A stretch of DNA of 6,647 nucleotides. Source: Anaerolineales bacterium UBA3940. Its GTDB lineage: Bacteria > Chloroflexota > Anaerolineae > Aggregatilineales > UBA3940. The notes beneath the pieces are model-generated. The model was not told where the DNA came from. It did not search any database and was given only the letters and a program-made list of their open reading frames with translations. The stretch is from contig DGDY01000207.1 of the NCBI GenBank assembly GCA_002385675.1, forward strand, positions 1 to 6,647. Reading direction: 5' to 3'. The stretch's first letter is position 1; each line of letters opens with the position of its first letter. The position numbers and the translations under genes were made by a program. This document shows, piece after piece, positions 1-5,813 of the stretch.

Positions 1-1255
1 CGGCGCGCTCTGAAGGTATGTGAGTTGAGGCGTAAGAAGTGGGAAACGTTTGGGCGAAGGCGGCGTGCAACTGTTCTTCGACGACAGAGGGTGAAGCGTG
101 ACTCTCGATGAAGTTAACACAGCGACGACGCATACTGAGCAGCTTCTGCCGGTCGGTCAAGAGATCGGTGACTGCGTCAACCAGCGCGTCAGCATTGTTA
201 TTCGAGACTAGTCGTCCAGTCTGGTCATTAATTACTATTCCCTCCGGGCCGCCGCAATCCGTTGCGACAACTGGCGTACCGCACGCCATTGCTTCAAGCA
301 TCACAATCCCCAATCCTTCCTGAGTACTGGAGATTACGAACAACTGTGCTCGGCGATAAAGGTCGACAAGCTCATCCCGTGACACTTTGCCTTTGAACAC
401 GACTGCATCTTCCAGTCCCAATTCATCTCGCAAACTCTGCAACCTTGGCCCTGGCTCATCCCCCGCCAGTACAAGCTTCACGTCAGGAAGTTGCTGATGC
501 ACTCGGGCAAACGCTCTGAGTAAAAGGGGAATGTTCTTTCTAGGATCGTTGATTCGGCTGACGTTCAGTATGAAGCGTTCACCAGTATCTCGCTCGTCGT
601 CGGGAAGTGGATTGAAGCGCGAGACATCGACGGGCACCATCACAAGTTCTGTACGGTCTGAAACCTCAGGCACAGCTTCCTGTACCCGGCGCATGGTATA
701 CGGACTTTGAGTTAGGATGCGTGATGCCCGGCGCAAAACCAGCCTTTCTTGCCAAGCTAAAAAAGGCCAGAAAGGGCTGCTCAAAATGCCCTTAGCCCAT
801 TCGTCATTGATCAGCACTTTGCCGCGTAGCTCATCTTCATACATCGTCCCCAACCACAAGATGTAACGCTTCCGTCTTAGCGCGAGTGGCAAGGCGTGAA
901 GACATGGCCCTCCGGCGACGACAACTTGATCGAACTGGTCAAACAGGTTACCGAAGATCCACTGCGGCATGAAGTAGAACAACCATAGCGGGGCGGGGAG
1001 GGGTGCGTTTGCTAGTGTTGGATGCGGATGGTCTTTTCGCCGATGAACGCGCCAAGTCCTGATTGTCTGGCGAAGTCGCTCCCAACGACCTATGCCATCC
1101 CCCTCGAAGGCGGCATAAAGGGCAGTTGCTCGATGTCCCCAACGGTTTAAAAACGTAAACCACCAATCGACAACGGTTGGCACTCCGCCGGGGCGTTCCG
1201 CTTGCAGTGTTAGGACACAGGTATGGTCGCGGGGTCTGTCAGGTGATGGGTTCAT
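1..1255 (-). CDS. Glycosyltransferase family 4-type (GT-B fold), C-terminus cut by window edge
   Basis: Translating the minus strand from ATG at 1255 gives 418 uninterrupted residues that run off the left edge. The C-terminal half carries the nucleotide-sugar-binding features of GT4 enzymes. These are SRINDPRKN followed by PLLLRAF (about residues 233-249), VLAGDEPGP (262-270), and the EX7E signature with E313 in STQEGLG and E321 in MLEAMACGTPVVAT, followed by GGPEG. The N-terminal half has an acceptor-side start, AERPGGVPTVVDWW (19-32). Such enzymes move a sugar from a nucleotide or lipid donor to a growing glycan at the cytoplasmic membrane face; the sugar and acceptor here cannot be read. 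The start lies 7 nt after the stop of the upstream membrane-protein gene with no clear Shine-Dalgarno, which suggests translational coupling. Most of the usual length is present, so little is missing. The family call is strong; the exact function is unknown. Confidence 0.9.
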   Translation of the reverse strand, partial: MNPSPDRPRDHTCVLTLQAERPGGVPTVVDWWFTFLNRWGHRATALYAAFEGDGIGRWERLRQTIRTWRVHRRKDHPHPTLANAPLPAPLWLFYFMPQWIFGNLFDQFDQVVVAGGPCLHALPLALRRKRYILWLGTMYEDELRGKVLINDEWAKGILSSPFWPFLAWQERLVLRRASRILTQSPYTMRRVQEAVPEVSDRTELVMVPVDVSRFNPLPDDERDTGERFILNVSRINDPRKNIPLLLRAFARVHQQLPDVKLVLAGDEPGPRLQSLRDELGLEDAVVFKGKVSRDELVDLYRRAQLFVISSTQEGLGIVMLEAMACGTPVVATDCGGPEGIVINDQTGRLVSNNNADALVDAVTDLLTDRQKLLSMRRRCVNFIESHASPSVVEEQLHAAFAQTFPTSYASTHIPSERA

Positions 1256-1262
1256 AGACACT

Positions 1263-2849
1263 TCAAATTTCCGCTACGTATGTTCGCGACCTCTGCGATT
1301 CTCTTACTGCTTCGTGCCGAAAAGCTGGATGAAACGTCCAGAAAGATAAACTGGCAAGGCCAAAGATTGCTAAAAGCGGCACGATGAGACCCAACTCACC
1401 ACCGTGCAATAGTCGGTATAGCCACCACCAGTCTGGTAGATTGTAGGAAAACAGTTCTCTCAGTAACGTCGGCGCATCGTAGGATGACGGTGTGTCAAGG
1501 TAGTTCTGCCAGTCAGGAAGATTGCGAATAGCGGTTAACGCGCCTTCGGTCTGCATCCGCAGTGGCCACCACTCAAGGCTCCATACAAGGGTATCGCTTG
1601 AGCCGGTGATGTTCTGAGAGGCGAGATACGACTGATAACGTTCGGTAGGGACTATCAGTGAAGGAGCCTGTAACAGTATGGTAAGTGCGGTCAGAGCACC
1701 GATCAACGCTCGGTGCCAACGTGCAAATACTTGTGGCTTGTGAAAGAACTCTGCGAAGATGATAAAAAGCGGAAGAATGCCGTTTAGAATGTAGTATGGT
1801 CCCCATCCATATAGGCCGAGACCAGAATACTGTGCATGGAAAATGAGATCTGAAACAAACAGTAACCCAAGTACTGCCAACAGGAAGCTGTGTTTGCGTC
1901 TGAAACGGCGTGCCACAATGGGCAACGCGAACAAGATTGGCATGTAAATGAACATACCCTGCCATGGACTGAACAGCCATCGAGCTAAACCTGGCAGGAT
2001 AGGGGCGCCCGGATAGGGTGCATGTCCTGTATAACCAAAGACGAAGATATCTTCGAATCTCAAGTAGTTGTACAGAGGGATGATCCAAACAATGGCTAGT
2101 CCACCAGCAATGCACCACATCGCAGCCTTGATGCGGTTTTGGTGACTCTCCCAGGCAGGCGAACCGAGTACAAGCAATCCGAGTGCTGGCCCGGCAGTTA
2201 TGGCTGAAGCTCGCGTAACTATGGCAACGCCGTATATCAAGCCAGCAGCGAAGCATTTAATCCAGCGCTGTTCTCTCTCTACCTGGGCGCTGATGACAAA
2301 ATAAAGGGCACCCAAGACCCCCATTGCAGCCTGTACCATGTCATAAGATTGACGTGAAAGCCCCCACAGAATGCTTCCAAATGCCACCAATACAGCGGTC
2401 TTGAGCGCCGTCTGTGCGTTGTAGCCGAGCTTTTGTACAATGCCGAACGCAAACGCGACGATGAGACTGCTTGAGATTAACATTACTGCGCTTGTTGGAA
2501 GTGCATCACTGGGGCTCAAGTATTTTGCAACGCCGATCTTTTTAGCCAGGTCTAGTGCTGCGAGAAATGGTAACTGCATGAGCGACTGGCCGATGCCAAA
2601 ATATATATACGGCCTTCCATCACGACCGATCGTCCACAGATTGTTAAGATACTCACCCTCTTCGACCTGTCTTAAAGCCAAGTCACCATGATAGTAAAGA
2701 TTGCGGGCAGTAAGATCACGTACAGCACCGTCGGTCGTGTTGAATTCGGGCGGCTGGAAGAGCATATAAACACAAGCGATGACGATAAACACCGTTGTGA
2801 ACGTGGGTTTCAAAGGGATGGGTAGCCTGATCCGCGTTTGTTCTGGCAT
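1263..2849 (-). CDS. Polytopic membrane protein, GT-C (PMT/ArnT-like) glycosyltransferase-like
   Basis: This 528-residue protein has roughly 11-12 hydrophobic segments, including about 17-33, 120-140, 150-165, 172-188, 200-230, 243-260, 299-314, 322-340, 352-370, 380-400 and 484-506. The first extracytoplasmic loop has acidic residues (D40 in NTTDGAVRD) where GT-C enzymes keep catalytic Asp or Glu. Further family-like stretches are DGRPYIYFGIGQSLMQLP (77-94), FSPWQGMFIYMP (293-304) and GWGPYYILNGILP (348-360). GT-C enzymes use polyprenyl-phosphate sugars on the outer membrane face. That role fits the GT-B gene directly downstream, so the pair may build and attach a surface glycan, but no donor or acceptor is indicated. 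There is no convincing Shine-Dalgarno before ATG 2849. An overlapping same-strand reading frame inside it has no family features. The fold assignment is moderate and the membrane nature is sure. Confidence 0.7.
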   Translation of the reverse strand: MPEQTRIRLPIPLKPTFTTVFIVIACVYMLFQPPEFNTTDGAVRDLTARNLYYHGDLALRQVEEGEYLNNLWTIGRDGRPYIYFGIGQSLMQLPFLAALDLAKKIGVAKYLSPSDALPTSAVMLISSSLIVAFAFGIVQKLGYNAQTALKTAVLVAFGSILWGLSRQSYDMVQAAMGVLGALYFVISAQVEREQRWIKCFAAGLIYGVAIVTRASAITAGPALGLLVLGSPAWESHQNRIKAAMWCIAGGLAIVWIIPLYNYLRFEDIFVFGYTGHAPYPGAPILPGLARWLFSPWQGMFIYMPILFALPIVARRFRRKHSFLLAVLGLLFVSDLIFHAQYSGLGLYGWGPYYILNGILPLFIIFAEFFHKPQVFARWHRALIGALTALTILLQAPSLIVPTERYQSYLASQNITGSSDTLVWSLEWWPLRMQTEGALTAIRNLPDWQNYLDTPSSYDAPTLLRELFSYNLPDWWWLYRLLHGGELGLIVPLLAIFGLASLSFWTFHPAFRHEAVRESQRSRTYVAEI

Positions 2850-2900
2850 TAGGGACTCTGACTGGTAGGCTGATACGACACAAGTAAGATAATCGGCGCG

Positions 2901-2909
2901 ATTGTAACA
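2901..2909 (-). promoter_or_regulatory. Extended -10 promoter candidate for the glycan genes
   Basis: Read on the minus strand, this is TGTTACAAT: a TG-N extension followed by TACAAT (5 of 6 to the consensus). It lies about 50 nt before the ATG at 2849. No good -35 is seen at the normal distance, as is usual for extended -10 promoters. It is the only promoter-like element I see between the divergent genes on this strand. Confidence 0.4.
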
Positions 2910-2961
2910 TAACTAGCAGAATCCGGACATTGCACCCTTCTGCTCGGTCGCCTCGCCTTAC

Positions 2962-2991
2962 TTGCCCCCGGCCCGATCTGCGTGCTATAGT
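2962..2991 (+). promoter_or_regulatory. Sigma-70-type promoter candidate for the 237-residue protein gene
   Basis: A -35 TTGCCC (2962-2967, 4 of 6) and a -10 TATAGT (2986-2991, 5 of 6) are separated by 18 nt. They would place transcription start near 2998, about 48 nt before ATG 3046. This argues against a longer reading that begins at TTG 2962, because that start would lie inside the promoter. Confidence 0.5.
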
Positions 2992-3045
2992 GAGCGTGCT
3001 GTCAGCACAGCGCGGGACCGAACCAGCACGAGGGCAATATTGGGT

Positions 3046-3759
3046 ATGAACAGCTTCGATTATGACCCCGCCGATTCGCCGGACCTGCCGTCCGGGCCGA
3101 GACTTGAGCGCGACGGCCTGCCGCCCGGCACCGGGAGCCTCAACCCGGCGGCGCTCGCTGAGCACGCCCGTGCCGTCGTGCAGGACCGCCAGCGCCTGCT
3201 GCGCGACCTGAGCGGGACGGGCTCGCTGCGTCGCGGCCCCCGCCTCGACGAGGCCCCGCTGACCATCAAGCAGTTCCTGCGCGGGGAGATCGACCTCGAC
3301 AACGAGTTGTCGCGCCGCTTCGCCAGAGCGCCGCTGCTCACGTCTATTGCGCGCTCCCCGCAGGATGCGCGCCCGGCGAGCCAGGCGACCGCCATGCTGA
3401 GCAGTCAGGACTCCAGCGCCATGCTCAGCTTCGACCTTTACAGCGACCAGGACCTTACCGAACTGACCTTCACGCTGAACCACATGCTGGCGATGCGCTT
3501 CCAGCTTGAGAACCTCAGCCCGTACGACAAGCGCCGCTGGCTGGACCTCATGCGCCGGGATATCGGCGTGGCGTTCCTGTGGACGAGCCAGCGCTGGGAG
3601 GCCGATTACGCGATCTTTGTGCTGCGCCCGCACTACGTCCGCCTGTACGCGTTCTCGCCGCACCGCTTTGAGGCTTCCGTTCGCATTACGCACCCGGTCG
3701 CCCGGCAATTGATTAACTGGCTGGATATGCGCTGGTTCCAATCGAGCGCCGCGCGCTGA
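3046..3759 (+). CDS. Uncharacterised two-part protein, 237 residues
   Basis: I do not recognise a named family. I chose ATG 3046 because it follows a promoter-like sequence and GAGGG at 3030-3034, although that spacing is long; in-frame starts further upstream overlap the promoter. The N-terminal half (1-125) is rich in Pro, Arg, Gly and Ser and probably largely disordered. It repeats the string GTGSL at 28-32 and 57-61, and SGPRL/RGPRL nearby. The C-terminal half (about 126-232) looks like a compact domain with alternating helices and strands. Its recognisable stretches are LTELTFTLNHMLAMRF, KRRWLDLMRRDIGVAFLWT, DYAIFVLRPHYVRLYAFSP and a Trp-rich end (INWLDMRWF). There is no signal peptide or membrane segment, so it is probably cytoplasmic. 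GC-rich third codon positions match the genes to its right, which supports it as real coding. It may be transcribed with ribonuclease Z, but a large hairpin lies between them. Confidence 0.75.
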   Translation: MNSFDYDPADSPDLPSGPRLERDGLPPGTGSLNPAALAEHARAVVQDRQRLLRDLSGTGSLRRGPRLDEAPLTIKQFLRGEIDLDNELSRRFARAPLLTSIARSPQDARPASQATAMLSSQDSSAMLSFDLYSDQDLTELTFTLNHMLAMRFQLENLSPYDKRRWLDLMRRDIGVAFLWTSQRWEADYAIFVLRPHYVRLYAFSPHRFEASVRITHPVARQLINWLDMRWFQSSAAR

Positions 3760-3773
3760 GACCGGCACGGGGC

Positions 3774-3839
3774 GAGTCCACAAACGACATGAAGGGCACT
3801 GGTGGGTTCATGCGTGGTGCCCGTGTCATTTGTGGGCTC
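3774..3839. repeat. Long imperfect inverted repeat (hairpin) between two genes
   Basis: The arms at 3774-3799 and 3817-3839 pair as GAG-T-CCACAAA with TTTGTGG-G-CTC, then GACA with TGTC, then GGGCAC with GTGCCC. There is one mismatch, a small bulge near 3791-3793, and a 17-nt loop. Around 20 base pairs form. No T-run follows on either strand, so it is not a classic intrinsic terminator. It could still end or attenuate the upstream transcript, be an RNA-processing stem, or be a copy of a dispersed palindromic repeat. Confidence 0.7.
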
Positions 3840-3871
3840 ATTCATGTTGACTGAACAAGGGCATTCGATAC

Positions 3872-4813
3872 GTGTTTGAACTGGTATTTCTGGGAACATC
3901 GGCCAGCGCGCCGTCGATCCAGCGTGGGTTGAGCGCGCAGGTGGTCATCTATAAGCAGTATCGCTTTCTGGTTGACGCCGGGGAGGGCACTCAGCGGCAG
4001 ATCCTGAAGAGCGGTATCGGCTTCCGCCGTCTGGACAAGATCCTGCTGACGCACGGGCACCTCGACCACATCCTGGGGCTGGGCGGGCTTATCTCGACGC
4101 TTGCCCGCTGGGAGGCGATGGACGCCATCGAGATCTGGGGCGGCAGGTCCACGCTGAACCGTGTGCACGACCTGATCTTCGGCGTGGTGCTGCGCGGCGC
4201 GCGCGCGCCGGTGGACATCGATCTGTACGAGGTGAAGCCCGGCACGCTGATGGAGGACGACGACCTGCGGGTGTCGGCCTTCCCTGTCGAGCACCGGGGC
4301 GCGGATAACTACGGCTACACCTTCGAGGAGAAGCCGCGCCGCCCGTTCCTCAACGACCGCGCCGAGGCGCTCGGCGTGCCGCGCGGGCCGGAGCGCCGCC
4401 AGCTTGTCGAGGGGAAGCCGGTCACGCTGCCGGATGGCCGTGTTGTGCGCCCTGACGACGTGCTCGGGCCGCCGATGCCCGGCGACAAGCTCTGCATCAC
4501 CGGGGACGTAGGCGATGCCAAAAAGCTCGCCCCGTATATCGCGAATGCAACCGCGCTCGTCACCGAGGCGACCTATATGCACCATGAGGTTGAGCTAGCG
4601 CGGCACTACGGGCACATCACCGCACGTGAGGCAGCAGAACTGGCAGCCGAGAACGGCGTTCAGCACCTGTTCCTGACGCACATCTCACGCCGCTATCGCG
4701 AGCGTGACATTCTGGAGGAAGCACGGGCGGTGTTCCCGAACACCACCGTCGTTCGTGACCTGGACCACTTCCTGATTCGCAGCGGCCAGCCGGTCGAAAA
4801 GCTGGAAGGCTAG
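3872..4813 (+). CDS. rnz: Ribonuclease Z (tRNA 3'-processing endonuclease)
   Basis: This 313-residue metallo-beta-lactamase-fold enzyme cuts precursor tRNAs just after the discriminator base to prepare the 3' end for CCA. Seen in order: start FLGTSASAP (6-14); VDAGEGTQRQ (34-43, motif I); THGHLDHILGL (60-70), with metal ligands H61, H63, D65 and H66; H141 in FPVEHR; the tRNA-binding flexible arm, recognisable from GVPRGP (168-173) through LPDGRVVRPDDVLGPPMPG (186-204); D212 in ITGDVG; TEAT (231-234); GHIT (247-250); and H270 in LTHISRRY. Length and order match bacterial RNase Z. The start is GTG 3872 with AAGGG 10 nt upstream; the protein begins MFELVFLGT, as this family usually does. Differences from the usual HLHGDH and HEAT strings are described in the findings. 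The product call is very strong. Confidence 0.96.
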   Translation: MFELVFLGTSASAPSIQRGLSAQVVIYKQYRFLVDAGEGTQRQILKSGIGFRRLDKILLTHGHLDHILGLGGLISTLARWEAMDAIEIWGGRSTLNRVHDLIFGVVLRGARAPVDIDLYEVKPGTLMEDDDLRVSAFPVEHRGADNYGYTFEEKPRRPFLNDRAEALGVPRGPERRQLVEGKPVTLPDGRVVRPDDVLGPPMPGDKLCITGDVGDAKKLAPYIANATALVTEATYMHHEVELARHYGHITAREAAELAAENGVQHLFLTHISRRYRERDILEEARAVFPNTTVVRDLDHFLIRSGQPVEKLEG

Positions 4814-4855
4814 CTTCGGCGCGGTCGCGCCTGCGCTGCCGCAGAGATGCCGACT

Positions 4856-4880
4856 GGCCCGGAAACCACGTTCCCGGGCC
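4856..4880. terminator. GC-rich hairpin between convergent genes, possible bidirectional terminator
   Basis: GGCCCGG (4856-4862) pairs with CCGGGCC (4874-4880), with possible extension by an AA/TT pair next to one bulged C. It sits 43 nt after the ribonuclease Z stop and 43 nt before the end of the convergent regulator gene. A second small palindrome, CCGGG-CGG-CCCGG (4909-4921), abuts the regulator stop. Neither has a T-run, so termination is inferred from position and stem strength only. Confidence 0.5.
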
Positions 4881-4922
4881 AAGCATGGACTACGAGAGTG
4901 CCATTGAACCGGGCGGCCCGGC

Positions 4923-5354
4923 TCAGGCGGCGGTTGCCTCTAGCTCCGTAAGCCGGTCAGCAAGCTGCTTCAGCGTTGTGCTGCCGAGCTTCTCGACAAG
5001 CTGCTGCTGGGCCTCGGTGAAGATCTCGCAGAAGGGGCAGCTTGCCGAACGCTCGCAGACGGATGGGTCGCGGGTGCAGCGATTGATCGTGATCGGCCCG
5101 TCAATCGCCTCGATCACCTCAAGCATCGTGATCGTGTCGGCGGGGCGGGCAAGGCTGACGCCACCGCTCGCGCCGCGCGTCGCCTCGAGAATGCCGCGCA
5201 CCACAAGCTGCGAGACGATCTTCGCCAGGAACGGCAGGGGGATCTGCTGGGCCTCGGCAATGGCCGCCGTCGGCGCGCGCTCCCCGTACTCCATCTTGGC
5301 AACTTCAACCGTGGCTCGTAGAGCGTAGTCGGCTTGGCGTGTAATTTCGAGCAT
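4923..5354 (-). CDS. Rrf2-family transcriptional regulator with four cysteines (probable Fe-S sensor)
   Basis: This 143-residue DNA-binding repressor or activator belongs to the Rrf2 family (IscR, NsrR, CymR, RirA). It opens with MLEITRQADYALRA and continues with a winged-helix region: TAAIAEAQQIPLPFLAKIVSQL (29-50) as helix-turn-helix and GILEATRGASGGVSLAR (54-70) as the wing, which is the family hallmark. After the dimerisation helix come C93, C100, C106 and C109, spaced Cx6Cx5Cx2C. This is close to the cluster site of IscR, with Cys at the place of the IscR histidine, and D9 lies near the position of the NsrR aspartate ligand. Cluster binding is therefore likely but which signal it senses is unknown. 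I prefer ATG 5354 to GTG 5363 because AGGTGA lies 5 nt before the ATG. The gene is divergent from ssb across 459 bp and convergent with ribonuclease Z. Confidence 0.92.
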   Translation of the reverse strand: MLEITRQADYALRATVEVAKMEYGERAPTAAIAEAQQIPLPFLAKIVSQLVVRGILEATRGASGGVSLARPADTITMLEVIEAIDGPITINRCTRDPSVCERSASCPFCEIFTEAQQQLVEKLGSTTLKQLADRLTELEATAA

Positions 5355-5359
5355 GTCTT

Positions 5360-5365
5360 TCACCT
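5360..5365 (-). promoter_or_regulatory. Ribosome binding site that sets the regulator start
   Basis: On the minus strand AGGTGA is followed by 5 nt and ATG 5354. The competing GTG start at 5363 overlaps this site and has no comparable sequence ahead of it. The resulting N-terminus MLEITRQADYALR is also the usual one for the family. Confidence 0.75.
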
Positions 5366-5402
5366 GTTACTGAGGGCCTGAGCCCATGGCGACCAGTCTT
5401 AG

Positions 5403-5446
5403 TTTTCTAAATCGGAAAATAGGGTGCGAGTAATCTTAAATATCAA
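5403..5446 (-). promoter_or_regulatory. Possible regulator promoter with overlapping inverted repeat
   Basis: On the minus strand TTGATA (5441-5446, 5 of 6 to the -35 consensus) precedes TATTTT (5416-5421, 4 of 6) with a long 19-nt spacer. An inverted repeat, TTTTC-N7-GAAAA (5403-5419), overlaps this -10. Rrf2 regulators often repress their own gene through such sites, so it could be an autoregulatory operator. Both the spacer length and the short arms make this tentative. Confidence 0.3.
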
Positions 5447-5479
5447 TATAAACCTAAAACATGAGGCGTTTTTTCACTA

Positions 5480-5493
5480 GTGACGTACGTCAC
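5480..5493. promoter_or_regulatory. Perfect 14-bp palindrome, possible operator
   Basis: GTGACGTACGTCAC is fully self-complementary. It is followed by ACA, so its right half reads GTCACACA, the same octamer as the right arm of the palindrome at 5683-5705. It lies about 125 bp upstream of the regulator start. It is a plausible dimer-binding site; the protein is unknown. Confidence 0.4.
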
Positions 5494-5553
5494 ACAACCA
5501 TCATGACCTCCTGCGCCTGACCGGTGACAGCCTGCTTCCCCGCGCACGATTCC

Positions 5554-5577
5554 CCTGCCGGGCAGGATCGGTATAAT
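5554..5577 (+). promoter_or_regulatory. Upstream TATAAT box with 13-bp palindrome in the spacer
   Basis: A perfect TATAAT lies at 5572-5577, preceded by the palindrome CCTGCC-G-GGCAGG (5554-5566). The -35 is poor (TTCCCC at 5550-5555, 3 of 6, 16-nt spacer). If used, it would start an RNA near 5584, either a long ssb leader or a separate small RNA. Confidence 0.3.
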
Positions 5578-5682
5578 GGTGAGGAAGGTAAAAACAGCCG
5601 GCGGCAGGAGGTGCCTGGCATAGAACATTCGTTTGCGTCGAGGTGCAGTTTGCTGTACGCTCGGGGGTAGAACTGTGCGGGA

Positions 5683-5705
5683 TGTGTGACGCAACCTGTC
5701 ACACA
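5683..5705. promoter_or_regulatory. Perfect 8+8 inverted repeat overlapping the ssb -35, probable operator
   Basis: TGTGTGAC-N7-GTCACACA is an exact inverted repeat. Its right arm covers the ssb -35 candidate (5696-5701), so a bound protein would block or reposition polymerase. It resembles CRP/FNR-type TGTGA...TCACA halves, but the gap between those halves is 9 nt instead of the usual 6, so it is not a standard CRP site. Confidence 0.55.
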
Positions 5706-5723
5706 TATGTTCTATATTATAAT
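5696..5723 (+). promoter_or_regulatory. ssb promoter candidate
   Basis: CTGTCA (5696-5701, 4 of 6) and a perfect TATAAT (5718-5723) are separated by 16 nt. The predicted transcription start is near 5730, giving a leader of about 84 nt before the GTG of ssb. It is the best-matching promoter in the window. Confidence 0.6.
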
Positions 5724-5730
5724 CAGCCGC

Positions 5731-5764
5731 TCGGAATGGCTAGACTGTTTTACAGCCATTCTGA
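5731..5764 (+). other. Stem-loop at the predicted 5' end of the ssb transcript
   Basis: GAATGGCT (5734-5741) pairs exactly with AGCCATTC (5754-5761). The stem extends to 11 pairs outward, with one G-U pair, around a 12-nt loop. It begins within a nucleotide or so of the predicted +1. A stem right at the 5' end often protects an mRNA from decay; it could also be a protein-binding site. No T-run follows, so it is not a terminator. Confidence 0.5.
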
Positions 5765-5800
5765 TCGGTTAAGGTGGCTTGACGAGTTCAGGCTCTAGTT

Positions 5801-5807
5801 AAAGGAG
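5801..5807 (+). promoter_or_regulatory. ssb ribosome binding site
   Basis: AAAGGAG lies 6 nt before the GTG start at 5814, a strong site that fixes this non-ATG start. GCTCT (5792-5796) can pair with AGAGC (5806-5810), partly covering the site, so modest control of translation is possible. Confidence 0.75.
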
Positions 5808-5813
5808 AGCAAG

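Larger units (their letters stand above)
5355..5813. other. 459-bp divergent non-coding region between regulator and ssb
   Basis: I see no convincing gene here. Minus-strand frames of 70-87 codons are low-complexity and family-less. A 15-codon frame from ATG 5576 has no ribosome binding site. What it does hold: an AT-rich segment at about 5395-5475 with a possible regulator promoter and operator, three palindromes (5480-5493, 5554-5566, 5683-5705), TATAAT boxes at 5572 and 5718, and a leader stem-loop at 5731-5764. The stretch at 5580-5680 has some weak hairpins (for example around 5597-5620 and 5634-5660) and could be a long leader or a small RNA; the sequence alone does not decide. Confidence 0.6.

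Noticed and set aside
1573..2256. Same-strand alternative frame of 227 codons inside the membrane-protein gene
   Set aside because: The product is Cys/His/Ser-rich without hydrophobic periodicity or domains, while the other frame encodes a well-formed membrane protein through the same bases.
2716..3783. Long minus-strand open frame of 355 codons
   Set aside because: It lies antisense to the 237-residue gene, overlaps the start of the membrane-protein gene and both promoter candidates, and its Arg/Ala/Gln-rich low-complexity product shows no domain. It is a mirror of GC-rich codons.
3842..4585. Minus-strand open frame of 247 codons
   Set aside because: It is antisense to ribonuclease Z, whose motifs are complete and in order. 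The Arg/Val/His-rich product has no family features.
4885..5328. Plus-strand open frame of 147 codons
   Set aside because: It is antisense to the Rrf2 regulator, which has all family motifs. The Ser/Ala/Arg-rich product is not recognisable.
5576..5623. 15-codon leader-peptide frame starting inside the TATAAT box
   Set aside because: The ATG overlaps the -10 element, so the proposed RNA would begin after it, and no ribosome binding site precedes it.
5683..5705. CRP/FNR binding site
   Set aside because: The TGTGA and TCACA halves are separated by 9 nt instead of 6, so the standard dimer geometry is not met; kept only as an unassigned operator.
5443..5706. Minus-strand frames of 70-87 codons in the divergent region
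   Set aside because: There is no ribosome binding site or domain, and they overlap the palindromes and the ssb promoter. One stretch looks hydrophobic but is too short to support a membrane protein call.
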